Assembly: GCF_021568775.1 (NCBI RefSeq)
Contig: NZ_JAKGSG010000033.1
Span: 1-64,000, forward strand
Reading direction: 5' to 3'
Length of the DNA: 64,000 nucleotides
Source: Antribacter soli
GTDB taxonomy: Bacteria; Actinomycetota; Actinomycetes; Actinomycetales; Cellulomonadaceae
Position 1 is the first letter of the stretch. Each line of letters opens with the position of its first letter. Both the position numbers and the translations under genes were made by a program. Positions 37,583 to 44,688 of this stretch are shown here, in pieces. The notes under the pieces are model-generated. The model saw nothing but the letters and a program-made list of their open reading frames with translations. It searched no databases and had not been told where the DNA came from.

Positions 37583-38485
37583 TCAGTGTGCGTGGTCCCC
37601 GAGGTCCGCGGTCACGACCGCGAGCGTCCCCGGCCCCACGTGCACACCCAGCACGGCGGAAAGGGGCGCGACCTCGACGTCGGCCCGCGTCCGTGTGCGC
37701 AGGCGCCCGGCCAGGACCTGCGCCCGGTCGGGCGCGCCGAAGTGCTGCACCGCGACGACAGGTCGCACCGCAGCGGCGACGTCGGCGGCGGCTTCCTCCA
37801 GGAGCCGCTCGGCGACGGCGGCGCGGGTGCGGACGCGCTGCAGCAGCTCGATCCGGCCGTCGCGCAGCCCGAGCACGGGCCGCACGCCGAGGACGGTGCC
37901 GATCGCGGCGGCCGTGCCCGAGAGCCGCCCGCCGCGCCGCAGGTGATCGAGCGAGTCGACGACGAACATGGCCCGGACCGTGCCCGCGACCTCGAGAGCG
38001 CGCGCGGCGACGTGGGCGGCGTCACACCCAGCGGCCGCGCACTCGACGGCGGCGCGGGCGGCGAAGCCGAGGCCGATGGCGGCGGTCCGGGAGTCGACGA
38101 CCCGGACTGCGAGCGGCGTCCGGGCAGCGGCGGTCGCGGCCGACCCTACGGTGCCCGACAGCTCCCCGGACAGGTGCAGCGACACGACCGCGCGCGCCCC
38201 GTCGTCGGCGAGCATCCGGTACACGGCGGCGAAAGCCTCGGGTGGCGGCTGCGAGGTGGTGACCCGCTCCCCGCCGGCCACGAGCGCCGCGACCTCGTCG
38301 GGCGTGATGTCCACGCCTTCCTCGTAGGAGCGGTCGCCCACCAGCACCCGCAGCGGCACCACGACGGGCTGCCCGACGCCGGTCCCGCTGCCTCCGGAGC
38401 CGCCCGTCGGCAGGCATGCCGTCGAGTCGGTCACGACCCGGACGACGGGTCGCACCTCGGGCCGGGATCGTCGGATGGCGCGCAT
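37583..38485 (-). CDS. DegV-family fatty-acid-binding protein
   Basis: A 300-residue DegV protein with the opening VRVVTDSTACLP, GERVTTSQPPPEAF, and VSLHLSGELSGTVGSA lipid-site motif, and the ending hinge VGPGTLAVVTADLG. DegV/FakB proteins bind a fatty acid and present it for phosphorylation by FakA; a fakA-like gene is not seen here. It is cytosolic. It lies upstream of the comEA operon on the same strand with a 166-base gap with nothing else recognisable. Confidence 0.93.
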   Translation of the reverse strand: MRAIRRSRPEVRPVVRVVTDSTACLPTGGSGGSGTGVGQPVVVPLRVLVGDRSYEEGVDITPDEVAALVAGGERVTTSQPPPEAFAAVYRMLADDGARAVVSLHLSGELSGTVGSAATAAARTPLAVRVVDSRTAAIGLGFAARAAVECAAAGCDAAHVAARALEVAGTVRAMFVVDSLDHLRRGGRLSGTAAAIGTVLGVRPVLGLRDGRIELLQRVRTRAAVAERLLEEAAADVAAAVRPVVAVQHFGAPDRAQVLAGRLRTRTRADVEVAPLSAVLGVHVGPGTLAVVTADLGDHAH

Positions 38486-38539
38486 GTGCGCGCAACGATA
38501 CCGACTCGCACCAGCTCACCCGATCGCGGACAGCACGAT

Positions 38540-38572
38540 GCCCGGCGCCGGAAGACGGGTCCGGCGCCGGGC
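38540..38572 (-). terminator. hairpin after rpmG
   Basis: Perfect 13-base arms, GCCCGGCGCCGGA (38540-38552) and TCCGGCGCCGGGC (38560-38572), lie just downstream of rpmG. No U-tract follows. It probably ends the zinc-responsive rpmE-rpmG transcript. Confidence 0.8.
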
Positions 38573-38584
38573 GTCGAGGTGAGG

Positions 38585-38752
38585 TCAGCGCTCCTCGCGG
38601 AAGTCCACGTGTCTGCGGACCATCGGGTCGTACTTGCGGATGACGAGCCGGTCGGGGTCGTTGCGCCGGTTCTTGCGCGTCACGTACGTGAAGCCGGTCC
38701 CCGCGGTGGAGCGGAGGCGGATCACGGGGCGCAGGTCGATCTTCGAGGCCAT
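38585..38752 (-). CDS. rpmG: 50S ribosomal protein L33, zinc-independent form
   Basis: A 55-residue L33 ([18 protein letters not shown]) with no cysteines, so it is the C-minus type that does not bind zinc. It shares one base with the stop of rpmE (TGATG), so the two are coupled. A Zur-type box precedes rpmE. In zinc starvation such paralogues replace the zinc-binding proteins and release zinc from ribosomes. Confidence 0.95.
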   Translation of the reverse strand: MASKIDLRPVIRLRSTAGTGFTYVTRKNRRNDPDRLVIRKYDPMVRRHVDFREER

Positions 38753-39045
38753 CAGCTGTCCTTCCCTGTGGTTGCGCGGGCGCCGTAGCGGCGCCGGAAC
38801 TGCTCGACACGGCCGGCGGTGTCGACCACGCGGGACGAGCCGGTCCAGAACGGGTGACTGGCGCTCGAGACCTCGACGTCGACCACCGGGTAGGTGTTGC
38901 CGTCCTCCCACTCGATCGTGCGGGCCGGGCGGCCGGGCCCCGCAGGCGTGCCGGCGACCAGCGTGGACCGCGTGAGGAACGCGAAGCCCGCGCTCGCGTC
39001 GCGGAACACGACGGGCCCGTACTCGGGGTGGATGTCCTTCTTCAT
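38752..39045 (-). CDS. rpmE2: 50S ribosomal protein L31 type B, zinc-independent
   Basis: A 97-residue L31B starting [20 protein letters not shown] and containing [21 protein letters not shown]. It lacks the CxxC zinc ligands of type A L31. It has GGAGGACACC upstream of the ATG. A near-palindromic CGAGAATCATTCTCA sits 41 bases upstream, as expected for Zur control. First gene of the rpmE2-rpmG pair. Confidence 0.96.
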   Translation of the reverse strand: MKKDIHPEYGPVVFRDASAGFAFLTRSTLVAGTPAGPGRPARTIEWEDGNTYPVVDVEVSSASHPFWTGSSRVVDTAGRVEQFRRRYGARATTGKDS

Positions 39046-39085
39046 GGTGTCCTCCTGATGACCGATGTCGGATACCGCAACGTAA

Positions 39086-39100
39086 CGAGAATCATTCTCA
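39086..39100 (-). promoter_or_regulatory. Zur-type box before rpmE2
   Basis: CGAGAATCATTCTCA: arms GAGAA/TTCTC around a three-base centre, the usual form for Fur/Zur-family sites in actinobacteria. It lies 41 bases upstream of rpmE2 in the divergent region. The assignment to Zur, rather than Fur, follows from the zinc-independent ribosomal genes it fronts. Confidence 0.8.
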
Positions 39101-39156
39101 TTCCATGGACCGCGGATGCCGCCACACGGCGATCGTGCGACCATCCGGTGTCATGA

Positions 39157-39171
39157 TGAGAACGACTCTCG
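39157..39171 (+). promoter_or_regulatory. Zur-type box before the ATP-grasp gene
   Basis: TGAGAACGACTCTCG, with one mismatch between arms (TGAGA/TCTCG), ends 18 bases before the ATG of the ATP-grasp gene. Its placement over the likely promoter or start region suggests repression by zinc-loaded Zur. Confidence 0.72.
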
Positions 39172-39189
39172 TTACCGGTTGGTGACGCC

Positions 39190-40488
39190 ATGGCCACGCT
39201 GCTGATGATCGAGAGCTGGCTCCAGTCGACCGGCGTCAAGCTGCCACCTCTTCTCCGTGGGTCCGGACACCGCTACGTCCTGCTCGCTCGCGACCCGGCC
39301 ATCTACCGCCTGCCCGGCGGCGGCACGCACCCCGTGCTGGAGCAGGCGGACGAGGTCGTCGTCGTGGAGACGAACGACGACGACGCCACCGTCGAGGCCG
39401 CTCGTGCGGTCGCGTCCCGACGCCGCATCTGCGGTGTGCTGACCACGTGCGACTACTACCTGCCTGTCGTCGCCCTCGTCTCCGCTGCCCTGAGCCTGCC
39501 CGGAGCCCCGCCCGACGTCCTGCGGGCGGCGACCCGCAAGGACCTCGCCCGGCGGGCGTTCGCCCGGGGCGGCGTGCCCGACGCTGCCCACGCCGTCGCC
39601 GGCACCTGGCGAGAGGCGCGCAAGGCGGCCTCCGACCTCGGTTACCCGCTCGTCGCCAAGCCGGTCGACCTGAACTCCGGGACCGCGGTGCGGCGCGTCG
39701 TCGACGAGACGAGCCTCGCGGACGCCTTCGCCGTGATCACGGGGCCGGAGCGGAACTCGCGTGATCAGCCGCTCGAGCGCCTGGTGCTCCTGGAGGCCGT
39801 CCTCGACGGCCCGGAGGTGAGCGTCGAGGCCGTCACGCAGGACGGCCGGACCCGGGTCCTCGGCATCACGGCCAAGACCGTGACCGAGGTGGCAGCGCCC
39901 CGCGGCGCCACCGGGTACATCGAGACCGGCCACCTCTTCCCGGCACCGCTGGACGACGTCACGCGAACGGCCGTGGAGTCGCACACCGTCGCCGCGCTCG
40001 CGGCGCTCGGCTACCGGCACGGCCTGAGTCACACGGAGCTGCGTCTCACCGCGGCCGGGCCGCGCGTGGTCGAGCTCAACCCGCGGCAAGGCGGCGGGTT
40101 CGTCTTCGACCTGGTCCGGCTCGTCACAGGCGTGAGCCCGCTCGCGCTGCTCGTCGATCTCTCGCTCGGGCGGGACCTGGACGCGACGCTGGACGGTTCG
40201 CGCGGGGGCGCCGCAGCCAGTGCCGCCGTCTCCTTCCTCATCTCTCAGGCCGACGGCGTGCTCCGCGGCGTCCGGGGGGCGGAGCACCTGGCCCACGATC
40301 CCCGGGTCGTCGCCTGGGAGATGCCGCAGCCGGGTCGCGTCGTGCTGCCCTCCGACAACAACGACCGCCTGGGCCACGTCCTGGTCGCCGACCGGACCGG
40401 CCGGCAGGCCAAGGCGTGGGCCGACGAGATCGTCGCCGGCCTGGTGCTGGACGTGGACCCCATCGGCTCCGACGCCGTGACGGCCTGA
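39190..40488 (+). CDS. ATP-grasp ligase in a zinc-starvation island
   Basis: A 432-residue ATP-grasp enzyme of the carboxylate-amine ligase kind, similar in build to L-amino-acid ligases and biotin-carboxylase-fold proteins. Seen: a Rossmann-like N-terminal domain (residues 1-110), RKDLARRAFARGGVPDA, the ATP-binding lysine segment YPLVAKPVDLNSGTAVRRV, VEAVTQDGRTRVLGITAKT, and the metal-binding end VVELNPRQGGGFVFDLV. It would form an amide or peptide bond using ATP. It is flanked by zinc-independent ribosomal genes and has its own Zur-type box, so the product may serve zinc scavenging or storage; this is inference. No other biosynthetic gene is next to it. Confidence 0.85.
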   Translation: MATLLMIESWLQSTGVKLPPLLRGSGHRYVLLARDPAIYRLPGGGTHPVLEQADEVVVVETNDDDATVEAARAVASRRRICGVLTTCDYYLPVVALVSAALSLPGAPPDVLRAATRKDLARRAFARGGVPDAAHAVAGTWREARKAASDLGYPLVAKPVDLNSGTAVRRVVDETSLADAFAVITGPERNSRDQPLERLVLLEAVLDGPEVSVEAVTQDGRTRVLGITAKTVTEVAAPRGATGYIETGHLFPAPLDDVTRTAVESHTVAALAALGYRHGLSHTELRLTAAGPRVVELNPRQGGGFVFDLVRLVTGVSPLALLVDLSLGRDLDATLDGSRGGAAASAAVSFLISQADGVLRGVRGAEHLAHDPRVVAWEMPQPGRVVLPSDNNDRLGHVLVADRTGRQAKAWADEIVAGLVLDVDPIGSDAVTA

Positions 40489-40495
40489 CGCGCAG

Positions 40496-40533
40496 GCGAG
40501 CAGGGTCCGTCCGGAGGGACGGACCCCGCTCGC
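40496..40533. terminator. bidirectional terminator between ATP-grasp gene and rpmJ
   Basis: GCGAGC-A-GGGTCCGTCC (40496-40512) pairs with GGACGGACCC-C-GCTCGC (40517-40533), with one mismatch and a four-base loop. It lies between convergent transcripts. Confidence 0.88.
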
Positions 40534-40545
40534 CCGCCCGAGGCG

Positions 40546-40668
40546 TCAGCCCTGCCGCGCCTTCCCGCGCGGGTTCAGCGTGTTGATGACGAAGACCTTC
40601 CCGCGGCGGCGGACCACCTTCGCCCCGGGCTTGTTCTTCAGCGAGCGGAGCGATGCGCGCACCTTCAT
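40546..40668 (-). CDS. rpmJ: 50S ribosomal protein L36, zinc-independent form
   Basis: A 40-residue L36 starting [17 protein letters not shown] and ending [12 protein letters not shown]. The usual zinc ligands (three Cys and one His) are absent, so it is the type B paralogue induced by zinc limitation. It lies 16 bases after rpsN on the same strand, as the last gene of rpmB-rpsN-rpmJ. Confidence 0.95.
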   Translation of the reverse strand: MKVRASLRSLKNKPGAKVVRRRGKVFVINTLNPRGKARQG

Positions 40669-40684
40669 GAGTCGTCTTCTCCCT

Positions 40685-40990
40685 TCACCAGCTGGACTTC
40701 GTGACGCCGGGCAGCTCGCCGCGCAGCGCCAGCTCGCGCAGCCGGATCCGGGAGAGCCCGAACTTCCTCAGGTGGGCGCGCGGGCGGCCGTCGACGGCGT
40801 CGCGGTTGCGCACGCGCGTGGCGCTCGCGTCCCGCGGCTGGCGGCGCAGCTCCTGTGCCGCGAGGGCCTTCTCTCCGGCCGTGGCGACCGGCGACGCGAT
40901 GACACGCCTGAGCTCGGCGCGCCGCTCGGCGTACCGGGCGACGACGGCACGCCGTCGGGCGTCCGCGACGATCTTGGACGTCTTTGCCAT
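40685..40990 (-). CDS. rpsN: 30S ribosomal protein S14, zinc-independent form
   Basis: A 101-residue S14 ([20 protein letters not shown]... ending [19 protein letters not shown] in part). The long form without the CxxC zinc ribbon of the 61-residue type. Its ATG overlaps the stop of rpmB by one base, so translation is coupled. Expected to substitute for the zinc form when zinc is low. Confidence 0.96.
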   Translation of the reverse strand: MAKTSKIVADARRRAVVARYAERRAELRRVIASPVATAGEKALAAQELRRQPRDASATRVRNRDAVDGRPRAHLRKFGLSRIRLRELALRGELPGVTKSSW

Positions 40991-41226
40991 CAGACCCTCT
41001 CCCCGCGAGCGAGGATCCTGGCCACCACCACGTCGATGCCCGCGCGGTCGATCGTCTTGATGCCCCGCGCGCTCACGCGGAGCTTCACGTAGCGCCCGAG
41101 GCTGGGCACCCAGTACCGCTTGCGCTGGATGTTGGGGTCGAAGCGCCGCTTCGTCCGCACGTGCGAGTGCGAGATGGAGTGGCCGAAGCCCGGCACGGTC
41201 CCGAGCACCTGACACCTGGCTGACAT
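40990..41226 (-). CDS. rpmB: 50S ribosomal protein L28, zinc-independent form
   Basis: A 78-residue L28 starting [20 protein letters not shown], with a single cysteine and no CxxC pairs, so it cannot form the zinc ribbon. AGGTTCTT precedes the ATG at moderate distance. First gene of rpmB-rpsN-rpmJ; a Zur-type box lies 21 bases upstream in the divergent region shared with the CobW-like gene. Confidence 0.95.
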   Translation of the reverse strand: MSARCQVLGTVPGFGHSISHSHVRTKRRFDPNIQRKRYWVPSLGRYVKLRVSARGIKTIDRAGIDVVVARILARGERV

Positions 41227-41246
41227 GGGAAAAGAACCTCCAGTTG

Positions 41247-41261
41247 TGAGAATCGTTCTCA
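41247..41261. promoter_or_regulatory. Zur-type box between rpmB and CobW-like gene
   Basis: TGAGAATCGTTCTCA: perfect six-base arms around TCG. It is the best match of the four boxes and lies close to the rpmB start, in a position to control both directions. Confidence 0.85.
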
Positions 41262-41287
41262 TCTACGGGGTAGAGTGAATCATGGAA

Positions 41288-41302
41288 TGAGAACCATTAT
41301 CA
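41288..41302. promoter_or_regulatory. second Zur-type box before CobW-like gene
   Basis: TGAGAACCATTATCA, with one arm mismatch, 21 bases before the chosen GTG start of the CobW-like gene and 26 bases from the first box. Two boxes spaced like this suggest cooperative or separate control of the divergent genes. Confidence 0.7.
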
Positions 41303-41322
41303 ACATTGACACCGGAGGTCCC

Positions 41323-42450
41323 GTGTCCCACTTCCCCCTGAGCCTCCTCGCCACGACCGACCCCGTCGTGCGGGACAGCACGCTCTTCGGCCTTCTCGTC
41401 GACTCCCCCGGCCTGGTCGCCGTGCGCCACGACATCGTGGCGACCGAGGGCGCGCTGCGCCGCCTCGTCCTGGATGCGACGGGCGTGCTCGAGGACGTCA
41501 CGATGCCCCTGGAGCACGCGTGCCTGTCGTGCGCGGTGCGGGAGGACGCCCTGCCGACGCTCGCCCGCCTCACGGACGACGGGCGGTGGACGAGCGCGCT
41601 GCTGGCCCTGCCCGTCAGCGCCGAGACCCTCCCGGCCGCACGCGCGCTGACGAGCGCGTGCTCACCCGGTGGACAGCTCGAGGGCGCCTACGTGTCCACG
41701 GTGGCCGCCGCCGTCGACCTCGGCACGCTGGCGGACGACCTGCTCGGCGACGACACGCTGGCCGAGCGGGGCCTCGCCCTCACCGACGACGACGAGCGAT
41801 CGGTCGGCGAGGCGCTCGCCGCCCAGCTCGAGCACGCCGACCTCGTCGTCACCGCACAGGGAGGCACCACGCAGGGCGCCGCGCCGACCGGCTCGGGCCT
41901 GGTCGATCGCCTCCGGTCGACAGGGTCGCGGCGGGTCGACGGGCTGCACACCCTCACGCTCACGCACCTCCTCGCCGGCCGGCACGACCGGGCGCTGGGC
42001 GAACGGCGGGCGCACCCGCTCGCGGCGCGCTCCGCCGCCGGGTACCGGCGTGGTGCGGACGACACGAGCTGGACGCTCGAGCTGCGCTCGCCCCTGCCCT
42101 TCCACCCCGACCGGCTGCTCGACAGCATCGAGTCCCTCGGCGCCGGGCGCCTGCGGGCTCGCGGAGTGTTCCACGTGGCGGACCGCCCAGGAACGGCGTG
42201 CCTGTGGGACGGCGCCGGCGGTCAGCTCGCCGTCGCCACCCTCGGCCCGTGGGCCGAGGTGTGCGCCGGCACGACGCCGCAGACTCGCATCGTGATCGCC
42301 GGCGCCCACGACGGCGACGGTCTCGACGACCGGCCGCGCCTGCGCGAAGCCTTCCACACCGCGCTCGCCACGCCCGAGGAGCTGCGGCAACCCCGCCGAT
42401 GGGCCGCGCAGGAGGACGTGCTGGCGCCCTGGCTGGGGGCGCGCCGCTGA
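41323..42450 (+). CDS. CobW/COG0523-like protein lacking the P-loop
   Basis: A 375-residue protein. The C-terminal CobW_C-type domain is clear (PLPFHPDRLLDSIESLG, RARGVFHVADRPGTACLW), and HACLSCAVREDALPTL matches the place of the GCxCC metal motif of COG0523 zinc GTPases, as CLSC. The N-terminus, however, begins SLLATTDPVVRDSTLFGLL where a GxxGxGK[ST] Walker A loop is expected; no P-loop is present. So it probably cannot bind GTP in the usual way. COG0523 proteins in Zur regulons act as zinc metallochaperones. GTG start with GGAGG close upstream; starts at 41275 or 41287 are also open but overlap the Zur box. Confidence 0.85.
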   Translation: MSHFPLSLLATTDPVVRDSTLFGLLVDSPGLVAVRHDIVATEGALRRLVLDATGVLEDVTMPLEHACLSCAVREDALPTLARLTDDGRWTSALLALPVSAETLPAARALTSACSPGGQLEGAYVSTVAAAVDLGTLADDLLGDDTLAERGLALTDDDERSVGEALAAQLEHADLVVTAQGGTTQGAAPTGSGLVDRLRSTGSRRVDGLHTLTLTHLLAGRHDRALGERRAHPLAARSAAGYRRGADDTSWTLELRSPLPFHPDRLLDSIESLGAGRLRARGVFHVADRPGTACLWDGAGGQLAVATLGPWAEVCAGTTPQTRIVIAGAHDGDGLDDRPRLREAFHTALATPEELRQPRRWAAQEDVLAPWLGARR

Positions 42451-42465
42451 GCCGGCGCCCGCTGG

Positions 42466-43299
42466 CTAGGCCGGGTCCTCCGGGAGCCACGTGAACCACG
42501 CCGGCTCCGGGACCTCCTCGAGGCGGCGCACGTCACCGCGGCGCAGCAGGCCCGCGCCGACGAGGCCCCGGGCCATCATGAGGGCGATGGCGGCCGCGCC
42601 CGGGGTGTTGAAGTGCGTGTTGTCGCGACGCCCGTCGTCGGTGTGGAGGAAGTACCGCGTGGTCTCCTCGGGGCCCAGCTGCTGCCACAGCGCGAGCGTC
42701 TCGCGCTGGACGTCGACGAGCGCCACCCCCTCGCTCGCGGCGAGGGCCCGCATCGCGTCGGGGTACTCGCCGTGGCTCGAGTACGCGTTGCCGTCGGCGT
42801 CGAAGCGCCGCCGCTCGGCGGGCGTCGCGAGCACGGGCAGGGCTCCCCGCTCACGAGCACCGTCCAGGTAGCGCGTCAGGTATTCCTGATAGGTGGACCA
42901 CGGCTCGGTGTACCGCACCACGTCCGTCGCCTTCTGGTCGTTGTGCCCGAACTGGACCACGACCACGTCGCCCTCACGGAGCACGGCGAGGATCGCCTCG
43001 AGGCGGCCCTCGTCGACGAAGCTCTTCGAGCTCCTGCCGTTCCGTGCGTGGTTGGCCACGGTGATCCGGTCGGCGAGGTGGTACGGCAGCGCCATCCCCC
43101 AGCCGGTCTCGGGCGCCTTCGCCGCACTCTTGGGCGCGGCGGTGGAGTCTCCCGCGACGAAGATCGTCCGGCGGGGCCACGGGTGCGCCGGCTGGTCGGG
43201 CTCGTCGGCGGCAGCTTGTCCGGCGACCGCCGCGGCGAACGGGACGCTCGCCAGGCCGGCGAGCACGGACCTGCGGGTGATGTGGTGCGAGGTGGTCAT
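42466..43299 (-). CDS. Tat-exported SGNH esterase (rhamnogalacturonan acetylesterase-like)
   Basis: A 277-residue secreted esterase. A Tat signal opens it: TRRSVLAGLASVPFAAAVAG then AxA cleavage. SGNH blocks are FVAGDSTAA (Ser), HARNGRSS (Gly/Asn), VQFGHNDQK (Asn) and DNTHFN (His). This pattern matches carbohydrate esterase family 12, which deacetylates pectin side chains. A LacI-type operator-like palindrome lies upstream, consistent with sugar control. It stands alone; no other pectin gene is next to it. Confidence 0.9.
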   Translation of the reverse strand: MTTSHHITRRSVLAGLASVPFAAAVAGQAAADEPDQPAHPWPRRTIFVAGDSTAAPKSAAKAPETGWGMALPYHLADRITVANHARNGRSSKSFVDEGRLEAILAVLREGDVVVVQFGHNDQKATDVVRYTEPWSTYQEYLTRYLDGARERGALPVLATPAERRRFDADGNAYSSHGEYPDAMRALAASEGVALVDVQRETLALWQQLGPEETTRYFLHTDDGRRDNTHFNTPGAAAIALMMARGLVGAGLLRRGDVRRLEEVPEPAWFTWLPEDPA

Positions 43300-43351
43300 G
43301 GGCGTCGTTGCCTCTCGTCCTCGGGAGCGCTCTCGTCCTCGGTGAGCGTCT

Positions 43352-43367
43352 GGGAAAGCGCTTGCCA
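43352..43367 (-). promoter_or_regulatory. LacI-family operator-like palindrome
   Basis: GGGAAAGCGCTTGCCA contains the central AAGCGCTT palindrome with partly matched flanks (GGAAAGCGCTTGCC). This form is typical for LacI-family repressors of carbohydrate genes in actinobacteria. It lies about 53 bases upstream of the esterase gene. Confidence 0.6.
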
Positions 43368-43422
43368 CCCTACCGGGACGACGACGACCGGGCAATGATC
43401 CGCCCGCTCACGACAGCGGCTG

Positions 43423-44607
43423 TCAGGGCGCGGCGGACAGCACCGGCGCAACGGGGTCCGGGGCCGGCCCGGCCGCCCGCTCCCTCACCGGTCCCGGCAC
43501 CGCCAGCGCTGCGATCGCCGTCGTGATCGGGATGGCGAGCACGAGCCCGATCGAGCCGACGAGCGTGCGCACCACCTCCTCCGCGATCTCCCCCGAGCTG
43601 AGCGCAGCGACGGGCGACTGGTCGATGAGCCACACGGCCAGCAGCAGCGGCAGCGCCGCGCCGACGTACGCGAAGGCGATCGTGTAGACGGTGGAGGCGA
43701 TGTGGTCGCGCCCGATCCGCATCGCCCGCGCGAACAGCACCGACCGGGGCGCGTCGGGCGCCACCTCCCGCAGCTCCCACACGGCGGACGCCTGCGTGAT
43801 CGTCACGTCGTTGAGCACACCCATGCCGGCGAGCACGAGCCCGCACAGCGCGATGCCTCGCAGGTCGGCGCCGGGCGCGCTCATCGGCAGGTACTGGGCG
43901 GCCTCCGACGTCGCACCCGTGAGCTGGGCCGCGCCCGCCGCCCATGCCCCGATGCCCGCGGTGAGTGCGAGGCCGGCGAGCGTGCCGAGCAGGGCCGCGG
44001 ACGTCCGGGCACTGAGCCCGTGCGCCAGGTAGAGCGTCACGAACATGACCAGGGACGCCGTCACCAGCGCGACCGGCAGGGCCGCCTCCCCGGCGAGCAG
44101 GGCGGGCAGCGTGAAGCCGAGCAGCACCACGAAGGCGAGGGCGAGGCCCGCCATCGCCGCGAGGCCGCGCCACCGCGCGACGAGGAGCACCACGAGCGCG
44201 TAGGCGCCGGCGAGGAGGCCGAGCGGCAGCTCCCGCTGGAAGTCCATGAACACGAGCGGGTCGACGGCCTGCGCCACCTCGGACAGGTCGAGCGCGATGA
44301 TGCGGTCGCCCTCCTCCAGCGGGATCGTCGGCCCGGGCGACTGCATCGTCGACGCCTCACCCGACTCCAGCTCCACCGGGATGCTGCCCGTCGCCGGGTC
44401 GGCCGGGCCCGTCACGGTCACGTCGACGAACCGGCTGCCCTCCGCGACCACCGGCACCCTGTCGGGCACGTCGGACGCGTCGGGCCACAGGGCCCAGAGC
44501 CCGATCAGCGTCGCGAGCAGGGCCGGGACGAGCGCGGCCGCGAGTACCGCACGGGTCCGCGGGGCCGACGGGCCCGTCGGCCCCGCATGTGCGTGGGAGT
44601 GCGCCAT
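43423..44607 (-). CDS. YibE/F-family membrane protein
   Basis: A 394-residue protein with an N-terminal helix, an extracytoplasmic domain (about residues 40-120), then at least seven helices. Family signatures: ALVVLLVARWRGLAAMAGLALAF, GMGVLNDVTITQASAVWEL and GRDHIASTVYTIAFAYVGA (each in part). The start MAHSHAHAG is chosen because GAGGA precedes it; it opens with a His-rich stretch. Function unknown; some members are thought to be transporters. It lies between the esterase promoter and the leuS terminator. Confidence 0.9.
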   Translation of the reverse strand: MAHSHAHAGPTGPSAPRTRAVLAAALVPALLATLIGLWALWPDASDVPDRVPVVAEGSRFVDVTVTGPADPATGSIPVELESGEASTMQSPGPTIPLEEGDRIIALDLSEVAQAVDPLVFMDFQRELPLGLLAGAYALVVLLVARWRGLAAMAGLALAFVVLLGFTLPALLAGEAALPVALVTASLVMFVTLYLAHGLSARTSAALLGTLAGLALTAGIGAWAAGAAQLTGATSEAAQYLPMSAPGADLRGIALCGLVLAGMGVLNDVTITQASAVWELREVAPDAPRSVLFARAMRIGRDHIASTVYTIAFAYVGAALPLLLAVWLIDQSPVAALSSGEIAEEVVRTLVGSIGLVLAIPITTAIAALAVPGPVRERAAGPAPDPVAPVLSAAP

Positions 44608-44632
44608 GCAGGGCATCCTCACACACGGGAAC

Positions 44633-44676
44633 GACGCCGGTGGCGCACCTCCACGGGGAGGCGCGCCACCGGCGTC
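44633..44676 (-). terminator. leuS terminator hairpin
   Basis: Perfect 14-base arms GACGCCGGTGGCGC (44633-44646) and GCGCCACCGGCGTC (44663-44676), with inner CCTCC/GGAGG pairing, lie 12 bases after the leuS stop codon. Confidence 0.85.
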
Positions 44677-44688
44677 GGACGTGCGGCG

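Noticed and set aside
34141-38262. Plus-strand frame of about 1370 codons over comEC, comEA and degV
   Set aside because: Ser/Ala/Thr/Arg-rich shadow frame; the opposite strand holds clear competence genes.
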